Part shown: one piece after another, positions 15,585 through 23,888 of the stretch
How the letters are laid out: every line of letters starts with the position of its first letter
Numbering within the stretch: position 1 is the first letter of the stretch
Source of the DNA: Gynurincola endophyticus
GTDB taxonomy: Bacteria; Bacteroidota; Bacteroidia; Chitinophagales; Chitinophagaceae
Reading direction: 5' to 3'
Length of the DNA: 64,000 nucleotides
NCBI RefSeq assembly: GCF_003991195.1
Contig: NZ_RCWL01000001.1
Coordinates: 558,001-622,000, forward strand
Notes under the pieces: model-generated
Database searches by the model: none
The model's input: only the letters and a program-made list of their open reading frames with translations
What the model was told of the DNA's origin: nothing
Program-made: the position numbers and the translations under genes

Positions 15585-17857
15585 GAAGCTATTTTATATA
15601 CCAATATGAGGACGTGATTTCTTCAAAGGTAAATCTGAAAGTGACTGTATTGTTCGTTCATCAAACAAAAATAGGTTCTCTGAATGCATTGGCTCAAGAA
15701 CTAAATAGCTTCTTTCAGGAACACAGTATTACCGATAAATTGGTTGTTCTTGTTCCAGAATACCTAGATGTTACTTCCTTGGAATTTTTCATATCAGGTA
15801 GAGACATAACATTTCAAAGGGTTCCGGGTAAATCGGCAGACTACTTTGACAAATGCTTAATGATTTATCAGTATGATGCTGAAGGCAATTTTACTTTGTT
15901 TCAAGGGGATAAGCCAGAAAACGAGTCAAAGTTTATCGCTCACCTGCTAAGATGCGGTTCAACTGTGATATTTAAAAACAATGGAGGTCTGGTTGAATCA
16001 ACTCCCGACCATCATTTTGTTTTCCCAAGTAATAAACACTGTTCGAAGTTTATCCGAACGGGAAATGTTCTGATAAATCAGTCAGAAATATTCTTCCTTG
16101 CTGTGCAACTTTTGAAGCATACAAAAGACAGAAATATCATTTACTGCGACACTTCATCAATAAATGTTTTGCCCTATTCAGTCTTTGAACTGAGAAGAAG
16201 ATTTAAACAGGATTTTGACTGTCCCGTTGTTTATAGCTTTGAATCGTATGATGTATTTGAAAAAAGTAAAGATAGTTTCCCTCCCGAGTCATTGATTTTA
16301 ATTTCATCATCAACATCGGGTAACATAATTGATAGAATATTAAAGGAAAAAAGAGCGGAAAAAGAACAGATACAGGTAATTTATTTTTTAGGTTCTAATG
16401 ATAAATTCTTAAATCATGGTGCTAATATAATTTGCAACTTGACTAAGGATAAGTACTTTCTACTTGGCGAAGAAGAATTTAAAACATATAATACTTCAGA
16501 TAATCCTGTTTGCACACTTTGTTTAAACCATTCTCGACCTATTAATATTCTGGGTGACGTATTTCTTACAGTTCAGCCAAAAATTGAAAGGCATCTTCTA
16601 ACAATAAAGCCTGAATATTTCGCAAAAAGTATTGGAATATTTGCAGAGCACTACAAAAGTGGATTGCCAAATGAAGGCGTTATAAAGGTCTATTACAAAG
16701 ACAATGTCCCTGATATTAACTATGAAGTATATTTTGACATTGTTTATCTGCTAAAAAATTTAACTAAGTTTAAAAGATTTAATGAAGCACTAAACAGGCA
16801 CATTGACAAATACATACCTGCAAATACAAAATATCTTTTGCATCTCCCAGACATTGGTTCGGAAGAACTAGCAAAACATATTCTTACTAAAATCCCATCA
16901 AGCATAAAACCCGAGTTAATTAAGCTTGATACAAATTTTACAAGTAAAATCAAAGAAGCATCTGGGACTGTTGTGATTGTTGCTTCCTGCATAACCACAG
17001 GTAAGAAACTATTACAAATAAGCCGTTTAATGCGAAAAATGGAGAAGTTGAATTTGGTTTACTTCGTTGGTATTTACAGACCTGTAAATGAAAAATTCTC
17101 AACTGACCTTATTAATGATTTAAAGAAAGGCAAAGATAAAAGCGATGAACGTCCATTTGTTGCAGTTGAAACAGTTTATTGTTCAATTCAGCAAACCGAA
17201 ACTTCTTGGGAACTTGAAAAAGTCTTTTTAGAGGAATTCATAGGTTCGATTGACGAAGACAAAGAGCCTGAGATTTATAATTATATAAACGCAAGACTTG
17301 CTATTCTTATTGACAACAAAAGACTTAGGGGATTTAGTGATGGTGTATTTTTAAAAACTGTTAAAGGTGAAGATTTAAAGTTACGAAAGAATTTTGCATT
17401 TTGGACATCGTTTGATTATAAAGAGAACGAAATAGCACAGTCTGAGGTTTATTTTACTATTTCGACAATCATTTCGAATCTTGAACAAAAGCAGATTAAT
17501 TTGCATCCATCACTTAAGCAGACAAACTATGTAAGAAATATGTTAAGTCCTCGAAACTTTCACCGATTTAATGACGGCATAATTCAAGCATCACTGCTAA
17601 GGAGTGGTAAAACAGAGTATTTCGCCTATGACCTCGACAGCGAACTGAGTTTACAAATGAAAGAATTTTTATTAAGCATCATTGATAAATACAACTCAGC
17701 TGACGGTGAAGCTTTAATAGAGTTTTTGCTTGCAATTGGCATCAAACGACTTAAAATGAGAAAGGAAGATTTGCAAGAAGTTTTGAACAAGGCAATTGGT
17801 TGTTCAGATACAATAATGTCAAGGTTTTCAAAATATATTCATCAAAAGACACTATAG
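15581..17857 (+). CDS. Large protein with two degenerate PRTase-like segments
   Basis: The 758-residue protein has no signal peptide or membrane segments. I see two phosphoribosyltransferase-like cores. In the first, HFVFPSNKHCSKFIRTGNVL (146-164) resembles the orotate-PRTase entry segment, followed by strand IIYCDTSS and a loop LILISSSTSGNIID (238-251) at the PRPP-motif position. In the second, YLLHLPDIGSEELA (418-431) is followed by VVIVASCITTGKKL (464-477). Both loops lack the acidic pair usual in active PRTases. Between them lies a C-x2-C...H patch (311-317), possibly metal-binding. The C-terminal 200 residues are helical and unassigned. It overlaps the GHKL gene by four bases. Likely an effector or ligand-binding partner; catalytic activity is uncertain. 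Confidence 0.6.
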   Translation: MRSYFIYQYEDVISSKVNLKVTVLFVHQTKIGSLNALAQELNSFFQEHSITDKLVVLVPEYLDVTSLEFFISGRDITFQRVPGKSADYFDKCLMIYQYDAEGNFTLFQGDKPENESKFIAHLLRCGSTVIFKNNGGLVESTPDHHFVFPSNKHCSKFIRTGNVLINQSEIFFLAVQLLKHTKDRNIIYCDTSSINVLPYSVFELRRRFKQDFDCPVVYSFESYDVFEKSKDSFPPESLILISSSTSGNIIDRILKEKRAEKEQIQVIYFLGSNDKFLNHGANIICNLTKDKYFLLGEEEFKTYNTSDNPVCTLCLNHSRPINILGDVFLTVQPKIERHLLTIKPEYFAKSIGIFAEHYKSGLPNEGVIKVYYKDNVPDINYEVYFDIVYLLKNLTKFKRFNEALNRHIDKYIPANTKYLLHLPDIGSEELAKHILTKIPSSIKPELIKLDTNFTSKIKEASGTVVIVASCITTGKKLLQISRLMRKMEKLNLVYFVGIYRPVNEKFSTDLINDLKKGKDKSDERPFVAVETVYCSIQQTETSWELEKVFLEEFIGSIDEDKEPEIYNYINARLAILIDNKRLRGFSDGVFLKTVKGEDLKLRKNFAFWTSFDYKENEIAQSEVYFTISTIISNLEQKQINLHPSLKQTNYVRNMLSPRNFHRFNDGIIQASLLRSGKTEYFAYDLDSELSLQMKEFLLSIIDKYNSADGEALIEFLLAIGIKRLKMRKEDLQEVLNKAIGCSDTIMSRFSKYIHQKTL

Positions 17858-17907
17858 TCCATGCAGCAGTCACACACATGCCGCATTCGCACAAGTCAAC
17901 GAACAAA

Positions 17908-18329
17908 CTAAAAGTGTGGTAAGTATGTCCCTGCCTGCACTTTTTTCACCCGCTCTAAAACCCGCGCTGTTGAAGGAACTGTTTTACACCAATAAGTCAG
18001 CACGCCGTCATACCCACCGCTTTCCTGCTTTTGTTCCGGTGTAAAAATAATGAGCTCAGTGGCAATTTTCTGATCATTCTCCTGCCATTGTCTGATGTTT
18101 GAAAAATAAGCTGACTTTGTTCCGGTGGTAGTACCGATATTACCGGTGAGAAAGAATATTTTTTACCGGAGAAATCAAAATTATGGGCTTTTTCAGCAAA
18201 ATAATGGTTCAGAAAAATAGACTCTGATTGGGTTAACAACGGGTTGTTGTCTTTACCGCATTGGTCGGCTGACTGTGCATACGAATAGGCTATGCACACA
18301 TTGAGTAAAAGGGTGAATAGGAGTTTCAT
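17908..18329 (-). pseudogene. Frameshifted gene for a small secreted protein
   Basis: The N-terminal half (from ATG at 18329) encodes a signal peptide (MKLLFTLLLNVCIAYSYAQ) and about 40 sensible residues ending near GKKYSF. After about position 18152 the sense moves to another frame that reads LTGNIGTTTGTKSAYF, then a long plausible tail containing FTPEQKQESGGYDGVLTYW, and stops at TAG (complement of 17908-17910). One missing base explains the shift. The intact product would be about 140 residues, secreted, of unknown family. It borders the accessory island on one side and pckA on the other. Confidence 0.65.
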
Positions 18330-18369
18330 GGCTGTTTGTTTGACTAATTAAATTTAAGCAATAAATAGC

Positions 18370-18400
18370 AAAAAAAACACCGACTGATGAGGTCGGTGTA
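18370..18400 (-). terminator. Rho-independent terminator of pckA
   Basis: On the minus strand, ACACCGAC and GTCGGTGT (complements of 18377-18384 and 18392-18399) form an 8-bp stem followed by a run of T. It lies 37 bases past the pckA stop. Confidence 0.85.
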
Positions 18401-18436
18401 ACAAACAAGCAAGCAACACTTTATGTGTTACGTATT

Positions 18437-20041
18437 TTATATTTTGGGTGCAGCCGCTAAGATATCGGCAGAAACACCACTTTCATACTTCTTAAAATTG
18501 GTCACAAACTGTGCTGCCAGATTTTTAGCCGCCTGGTCATAAGCATTTTTATCTGCCCATGTATTTCTTGGTGTTAAAATTTCAGTTGGTACGTTCGGAC
18601 ATTCTGTTGGTACCAATACACCAAAAATAGGATCTGCCACAAATTCGGCATTGTTTAGTTTACCTTCTAATGCTGCAGTAATCATCGCACGGGTGTAAGA
18701 TAATTTCATACGATTTCCAACACCGTAGCCACCACCGGTCCAGCCGGTATTGATTAACCACACATTAGCTTTGGTTTCGTTTAGTTTTTTACCTAACATT
18801 TCGGCATATTTACCGGGATGCAGTGGTAAAAACGGTGCTCCGAAACAAGCACTGAAAGTTGATTTCGGTTCAGTAACACCCGCTTCTGTACCAGCAACTT
18901 TTGCAGTGTATCCTGAAATAAACTGATACATCGCCTGCTCAGGGGTTAACTTCGAAATCGGCGGTAACACACCATAAGCGTCGCAGGTTAAGAAGAAAAT
19001 ATTCTTTGGTATTCCGCCCACAGAAGGCTCCAGCGCATTGCTGATAAAGTCTAACGGATAAGAAACACGTGTATTTTCAGTAATCTCTTTTGATGAAAAA
19101 TCGATCGTTTTTGTACCAGGAATAAAAGTAGTATTTTCTACCAGCGCTCCCGGACGGATCGCTCTGAATATTTCAGGTTCTTTTTCTTCGCTCAGGTCGA
19201 TGGTTTTTGCATAACAACCGCCTTCAAAATTGAAGATTCCGGTGTTTGTCCAGCCGTGTTCATCGTCTCCGATTAATTTACGGTTAGGGTCAGCACTCAG
19301 CGTTGTTTTACCGGTTCCTGATAATCCGAAGAATAAAGCGGTATCACCTTCTTTACCCATGTTTGCAGAGCAGTGCATGGATAATACGTTTTGCTCTTGT
19401 GGTAAGATGTAATTCAATACAGTGAAAATACCTTTTTTGGTTTCTCCTGTATAGCCTGTTCCGGCAATTAAAACTGTTTTATGCTTAAAGCTGATCACAG
19501 CAGCATTGCCCTGGCGTACGCCACACTCTTTAGGGTCTAACTGTAAACCCGGCGCAGAGAGGATGGTCCATTCTGCATTGAAGTTTTTCAGTTCTTCTGC
19601 TGTAGGACGAAGGAACATGTTGTAACTGAATAAGTTAATCCATGGTTTTTCGTTTACAATGCGAATGTTAATGCGATAAGCAGGATCTGCACATGCATAA
19701 GCATCTCTGATCCACAATTCATCCAATTCGTTCAGGTAATGCACGATTTTATCACGAATGATAAAAAAGTGTTTTTCGTCTAATGCAATGTTGAAGTCGT
19801 TCCAATGGACAGTATTCTCAGTTACTTCGTCTTTCACTGTAAATTTATCCTTTGGACTTCTTCCTGTGAACTCACCAGTTTTGATTACTAACGCCCCTGT
19901 GTCGTTGTATTCGCCTTCTTTCATGCGAACAGTGTCTTCCGCTAAATCTTTCGGGTCACGTTGGTAATGAACTTTGTTAGAAACCTTTAAACCTATTTCG
20001 TTTAATTTTTCAAATGGTGTAGCAATGGTAGTAACTGACAT
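18437..20041 (-). CDS. pckA: Phosphoenolpyruvate carboxykinase (ATP)
   Basis: The enzyme decarboxylates and phosphorylates oxaloacetate to phosphoenolpyruvate, the entry step of gluconeogenesis. The protein has 534 residues from MSVTTIATPF. The kinase-1a P-loop GLSGTGKT is at 239-246, the kinase-2 motif GDDEHGW at 258-264, and the oxaloacetate-binding TGRSPKDKF at about 59-67. The frame is open nine codons further upstream, but the predicted transcription start lies inside that extension, which favours the downstream ATG. It has its own promoter and terminator. Confidence 0.96.
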   Translation of the reverse strand: MSVTTIATPFEKLNEIGLKVSNKVHYQRDPKDLAEDTVRMKEGEYNDTGALVIKTGEFTGRSPKDKFTVKDEVTENTVHWNDFNIALDEKHFFIIRDKIVHYLNELDELWIRDAYACADPAYRINIRIVNEKPWINLFSYNMFLRPTAEELKNFNAEWTILSAPGLQLDPKECGVRQGNAAVISFKHKTVLIAGTGYTGETKKGIFTVLNYILPQEQNVLSMHCSANMGKEGDTALFFGLSGTGKTTLSADPNRKLIGDDEHGWTNTGIFNFEGGCYAKTIDLSEEKEPEIFRAIRPGALVENTTFIPGTKTIDFSSKEITENTRVSYPLDFISNALEPSVGGIPKNIFFLTCDAYGVLPPISKLTPEQAMYQFISGYTAKVAGTEAGVTEPKSTFSACFGAPFLPLHPGKYAEMLGKKLNETKANVWLINTGWTGGGYGVGNRMKLSYTRAMITAALEGKLNNAEFVADPIFGVLVPTECPNVPTEILTPRNTWADKNAYDQAAKNLAAQFVTNFKKYESGVSADILAAAPKI

Positions 20042-20065
20042 ACAAACTTCATTTAGTAATAAGAA

Positions 20066-20096
20066 CAAAAGTAGGAGTTAAAAATTTCAAAATCAA
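20066..20096 (-). promoter_or_regulatory. Promoter of pckA
   Basis: On the minus strand, TTG (complement of 20094-20096) and TACTTTTG (complement of 20066-20073, a perfect -7 match) are separated by 20 bases. The leader to the chosen ATG is about 20 bases. Confidence 0.65.
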
Positions 20097-20339
20097 TCTG
20101 ATAAGAAGGGCTGATTTTTTAAATCTTTTAAAAAAAGTTGTGTTTGTTTAAATATTATCTCGACTAACGCTTGTTTGCGTGGTTTAAAGAATATAGAAAG
20201 TTGAAAAACCGGATAGAATTTATAAAAATTAAAAAAAAGCCAAAATTTTTAAAGATCTCAAAAAGTAAAGTAGCTTGCCTGAATCTTATGTATTCAAGAT
20301 CAATTATTTAATTTTACAGGATTAAGGATAAAATATATT

Positions 20340-21617
20340 ATGAAATATTCACTTTTACCGGCGGCATTGTTTCAGGTGAATCGTAAGAGATTCGTAAGCG
20401 AAATGGAATCCAGAAGCCTGGCTATATTTAACAGCAATGATGAAATGCCCAGTAATGGGGATGCTTCTTACAAGTTTGAACAAAATAGTGATCTGTTCTG
20501 GCTAACGGGCATTGCACAGGAAGACACCATGTTGATTCTTCAGCCCCATCATCCGGATACGGCTTACAGAGAAGTGCTGGTTTTAGTGCGTCCGAACGAG
20601 TTAAAAGAAAAATGGGATGGTAAAAGACTCACTATCGAACAGGCGAAAGAAATTTCAGGAATTCATACAATTGTCTGGCTGGATACTCTTCCAGGGTTAT
20701 TACCTTCCTGGATTCATCATGCGGAAATCATTTATCTGAATTCCAATGAGAATGATAAAGCGGCGCTGACAGTACAAACCCGTGATTACCGTTATGCAAA
20801 ACAGCTGAAGGAAAAATACCCTTTGCATCAATATCGCAGAAGTGCAGGTATTTTGAAGAAATTACGGTCTATTAAAAATGCCCATGAAGTAGAGGTGGTA
20901 CAACAAGCCATTTCCATTACGCACGAAACATTCCTGGAGGTAATGAAAACCATGAAACCCGGAATTGGTGAGTGGGAAATAGAAGCCACCATCGTTTATA
21001 ATTTTCTCAAAAGAAGAGCGAGTGGTGAGGCCTATTCGAGTATAATTGCCAGCGGAGATAATGCCCGCATTTTACACTATATAAAGAATAATCAGGTTTG
21101 TGAAAACGGAGAGCTGGTTTTAATGGATTTTGGAGCCAGATATGGCGGATATTGTGCCGACCTTACGCGAACTATTCCTGTAAACGGTAAATTTACAGCA
21201 CGTCAGAAAGAAGTTTACAATGCTTGTCTGTATTTGCTGAATGCAGCCAAACAACTGTTGCAACCCGGAATTACATTAGATGAATATACCCGGAGAATGG
21301 GCGAGCTGGCCACGGAAATTTTTGTGAAAATCGGTTTATTAACCGCTGAACAGGCTAAGGATCCACAGGCTTACAGAAAATATTTATACCATGGAATTTC
21401 GCATCACCTGGGTATCGATGTACATGATCTGAACGACCGCTCTGCTGCCCTGGTACCGGGAATGCTATTGACAGTTGAACCGGGAATTTATATAGAAGAA
21501 GAAAAAATGGGTATACGCATTGAAAACAATATTCTTATTACGGCAGATGGCAATATCGACCTGATGCAGGAAATTCCGATTACCGTTGAAGAAATAGAAG
21601 CCTTTATGGCCCGGTAA
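20340..21617 (+). CDS. pepP: Xaa-Pro aminopeptidase (aminopeptidase P)
   Basis: This 425-residue M24-family metallopeptidase removes N-terminal residues preceding proline. The N-terminal creatinase-like domain (about 1-170) is followed by the pita-bread catalytic domain. Metal ligands are visible as Asp in VLMDFGARYGGYCADLTRT, His in GISHHLGIDVHD, Glu in LTVEPGIY and Glu in GIRIENN. It lacks a signal peptide, so it is cytoplasmic. It heads a same-strand run (pepP, pssA, rsmI) with small gaps. The 270 bases between it and the divergent pckA are AT-rich, with no clear forward promoter. Confidence 0.94.
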   Translation: MKYSLLPAALFQVNRKRFVSEMESRSLAIFNSNDEMPSNGDASYKFEQNSDLFWLTGIAQEDTMLILQPHHPDTAYREVLVLVRPNELKEKWDGKRLTIEQAKEISGIHTIVWLDTLPGLLPSWIHHAEIIYLNSNENDKAALTVQTRDYRYAKQLKEKYPLHQYRRSAGILKKLRSIKNAHEVEVVQQAISITHETFLEVMKTMKPGIGEWEIEATIVYNFLKRRASGEAYSSIIASGDNARILHYIKNNQVCENGELVLMDFGARYGGYCADLTRTIPVNGKFTARQKEVYNACLYLLNAAKQLLQPGITLDEYTRRMGELATEIFVKIGLLTAEQAKDPQAYRKYLYHGISHHLGIDVHDLNDRSAALVPGMLLTVEPGIYIEEEKMGIRIENNILITADGNIDLMQEIPITVEEIEAFMAR

Positions 21618-21664
21618 ACAATAAAACAATTGAATCTTAGTTAAGAAAACATAACTGAACTTAT

Positions 21665-22426
21665 ATGATTAAACAGATCCCTAACTTATTTACTCTGTTA
21701 AACCTGGTATTCGGCTGTTTAGCGATCATTTGTATACTGCAAACAGGTGAAACTTTCATGATTATGCAGGAAGGACAATGGATTGCCCAATTACCGGAGA
21801 AAATTTGGTGGGGTAGTATCTGTATTTTTATTGCTGCTGCCATTGACTTTCTGGATGGATTTGTAGCCCGGTTATTCAAAGCAACCAGCCCCTTAGGCGC
21901 CCAGCTTGATTCATTGGCAGATGTTGTTAGTTTCGGCGTAGCTCCGGGATTAATCATGTATCAGTTGCTGAGAATTAGTTTTATCGGCGAAGAATCGGGT
22001 TTGGATACTTACGTTTTATACCTGATGCCGGCGTTACTGATTCCTTGTGCAGGTGCTTATCGATTGGCTAGATTTAACATTGATCCTCAGCAGTCTGAAG
22101 GCTTCAAAGGTGTGCCGATTCCAGCTGTAGGGCTGATAGTGGCTTCTTTACCAATCATTCTGTTATATAACTATTTCGGACTAACTCCGCTGATTTTGAA
22201 TAAATGGGTTTTGTATAGCCTTATTGTATTACTGAGTTATCTGATGGTGAGTACTTTACCACTAATGGCATTAAAGTTTAAGAACTTTAGTTTTAAAGAC
22301 AATGCTGCTAAGTTTATTCTATTGGCAACAGGTATTGTAGCAGCAATTTTATTGAAATGGTTGGCCATTCCGGTGGTTTTTGTTTTATATATCGTCTTAT
22401 CTTTGAGTTTTAAAACTAAAAGATAA
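21665..22426 (+). CDS. pssA: CDP-diacylglycerol--serine O-phosphatidyltransferase
   Basis: This 253-residue integral membrane enzyme makes phosphatidylserine, the precursor of phosphatidylethanolamine. The CDP-alcohol phosphotransferase signature D-x2-D-G-x2-A-R-x8-G-x3-D-x3-D is complete in the segment from IDFLDGFVAR to QLDSLADVVSFG (about residues 60-88). Six or more hydrophobic helices surround it. It follows pepP by 47 bases. Confidence 0.94.
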   Translation: MIKQIPNLFTLLNLVFGCLAIICILQTGETFMIMQEGQWIAQLPEKIWWGSICIFIAAAIDFLDGFVARLFKATSPLGAQLDSLADVVSFGVAPGLIMYQLLRISFIGEESGLDTYVLYLMPALLIPCAGAYRLARFNIDPQQSEGFKGVPIPAVGLIVASLPIILLYNYFGLTPLILNKWVLYSLIVLLSYLMVSTLPLMALKFKNFSFKDNAAKFILLATGIVAAILLKWLAIPVVFVLYIVLSLSFKTKR

Positions 22427-22546
22427 TCACCTATACATAGGGTTGTATAGTGTTTCAGCTCAAACTGATCATTATAAACCGGATTGAATGGTAAATTGGA
22501 AAATGCAGTAACTGTGTTTAGCAGCTACTGTTCTATAATATTGTGC

Positions 22547-23218
22547 ATGTTATATCTAGTTCCCACACCCATCGGAAATTTGAAGGATATCACGCTGCGG
22601 GCAATTGAAGTACTGCAAACAGTAGATTTAATTCTTGCGGAGGATACCCGTACTACATCGAAATTGTTAAATCATTTATCGATTGTAAAACCATTATCGC
22701 CTTTTCATCAACATAATGAACATGCCATTGTAACCCATCTGGTTAATCAACTGCAGGAGGGTAAACAAATCGCGCTGGTATCTGATGCAGGTACTCCCGG
22801 TATCTCAGATCCCGGTTTTTTACTGGTACGTGCAGCAGTACAGGCAGGCGTAAAAGTGGAGTGTTTACCGGGTGCAACGGCTTTTGTTCCGGCATTGGTA
22901 AACAGTGCGCTTCCGGCCCACCGGTTTTGCTTTGAAGGGTTTCTGCCGCTTAAAAAGGGCAGACAAACACTTTTGAAGAAACTGGTAACGGAAGAGCGTA
23001 CTATTATCTTATATGAATCTCCCCACCGCCTCGTAAAAACATTAAAAGAATTTGTTACATATTTCGGTGCTGAACGAAAAGCATCTGTTTCCAGAGAATT
23101 AACAAAAATGTTTGAAGAAAACAAAAGAGGAACATTAGAAGAATTAGTGGCTCATTTTGAGGCGAAAGAAGTAAAAGGCGAAATCGTAATTGTATTAGAA
23201 GGGAGCACTGAAAAATGA
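22547..23218 (+). CDS. rsmI: 16S rRNA (cytidine(1402)-2'-O)-methyltransferase RsmI
   Basis: The protein has 223 residues from ATG 22547, which begins exactly with the conserved MLYLVPTPIGNLKDIT strand; an in-frame ATG 21 codons upstream adds a poorly conserved tail. The tetrapyrrole-methylase fold motifs are visible: LAEDTRTTSKLL, the VSDAGTPGISDPG loop, and the PGATAFVPALVNSALP segment. The enzyme 2'-O-methylates C1402 in the ribosomal decoding centre using SAM. Confidence 0.95.
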   Translation: MLYLVPTPIGNLKDITLRAIEVLQTVDLILAEDTRTTSKLLNHLSIVKPLSPFHQHNEHAIVTHLVNQLQEGKQIALVSDAGTPGISDPGFLLVRAAVQAGVKVECLPGATAFVPALVNSALPAHRFCFEGFLPLKKGRQTLLKKLVTEERTIILYESPHRLVKTLKEFVTYFGAERKASVSRELTKMFEENKRGTLEELVAHFEAKEVKGEIVIVLEGSTEK

Positions 23219-23283
23219 TTTTAAGTTTTTATTAAAGAATAACGGTGTACCTTTTGAACATCAAACTCTAAAAATTGGAATAG

Positions 23284-23730
23284 ATGAAAAATGTAATTTT
23301 TGCATTGTTGATAATAAGTAGTTTATTTATCGGAGGGGAAGCACAGGCACAACGTAAAATTCCGTCATCCGTAACAGAAGATTTAAAAGCTAAATTTCCC
23401 GATGCTACTGAAGTAGAATGGTCGTCTAAACTATCACATTTCTTAGCTGAATTTTATGTTGGAAAAGTACCTCATGAAGTTCGTTATACGAATAAAGGCG
23501 AATGGTCGAGCACAGATGAATTGATCGAGAAAGAAAATACACCTGCGGATGTATTGGAGTCGCTTTCAAAAAGTAAATTCAGTGATTGGGAAATATTGAA
23601 TATTTTTAAAAGAACTATTCCGAACGGAGAAACTCAATACCGGATTTTAATAAAGAAGAATAATTCATTGAAGCGTTTTCTGTTTTACGACCCGAATGGT
23701 AAATATATTAAAGAGCAAACCGTACTTTAG
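23284..23730 (+). CDS. Periplasmic PepSY-like small protein
   Basis: The 148-residue protein has a clear signal peptide (MKNVIFALLIISSLFIGGEAQAQ). The mature part starts KIPSSVTEDLKAKFPDATEVEWSS, a pattern typical of the PepSY-like/beta-lactamase-inhibitor-like proteins (DUF2874) abundant in Bacteroidota, with two related alpha-beta halves. The function of the family is unknown. It is followed at once by a strong terminator. Confidence 0.8.
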   Translation: MKNVIFALLIISSLFIGGEAQAQRKIPSSVTEDLKAKFPDATEVEWSSKLSHFLAEFYVGKVPHEVRYTNKGEWSSTDELIEKENTPADVLESLSKSKFSDWEILNIFKRTIPNGETQYRILIKKNNSLKRFLFYDPNGKYIKEQTVL

Positions 23731-23747
23731 TTTAAAAAAATTAAATA

Positions 23748-23785
23748 TAAGAGCTGTTCGTTTAAAAAACGGACAGCTCTTTTGT
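23748..23785 (+). terminator. Rho-independent terminator
   Basis: AAGAGCTGTTCGTTT pairs with AAACGGACAGCTCTT (one wobble) around a short loop, and T4G follows. It ends the PepSY-like gene. Confidence 0.85.
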
Positions 23786-23888
23786 TTTATACAACCTTCG
23801 CCGCTCGTGTAAAACAGTGATTTTATTTTACTTTTAATACAGTCTCTTTTTATTTAATTATGTAACTTTCCGGAGATAAACAAAAGCT

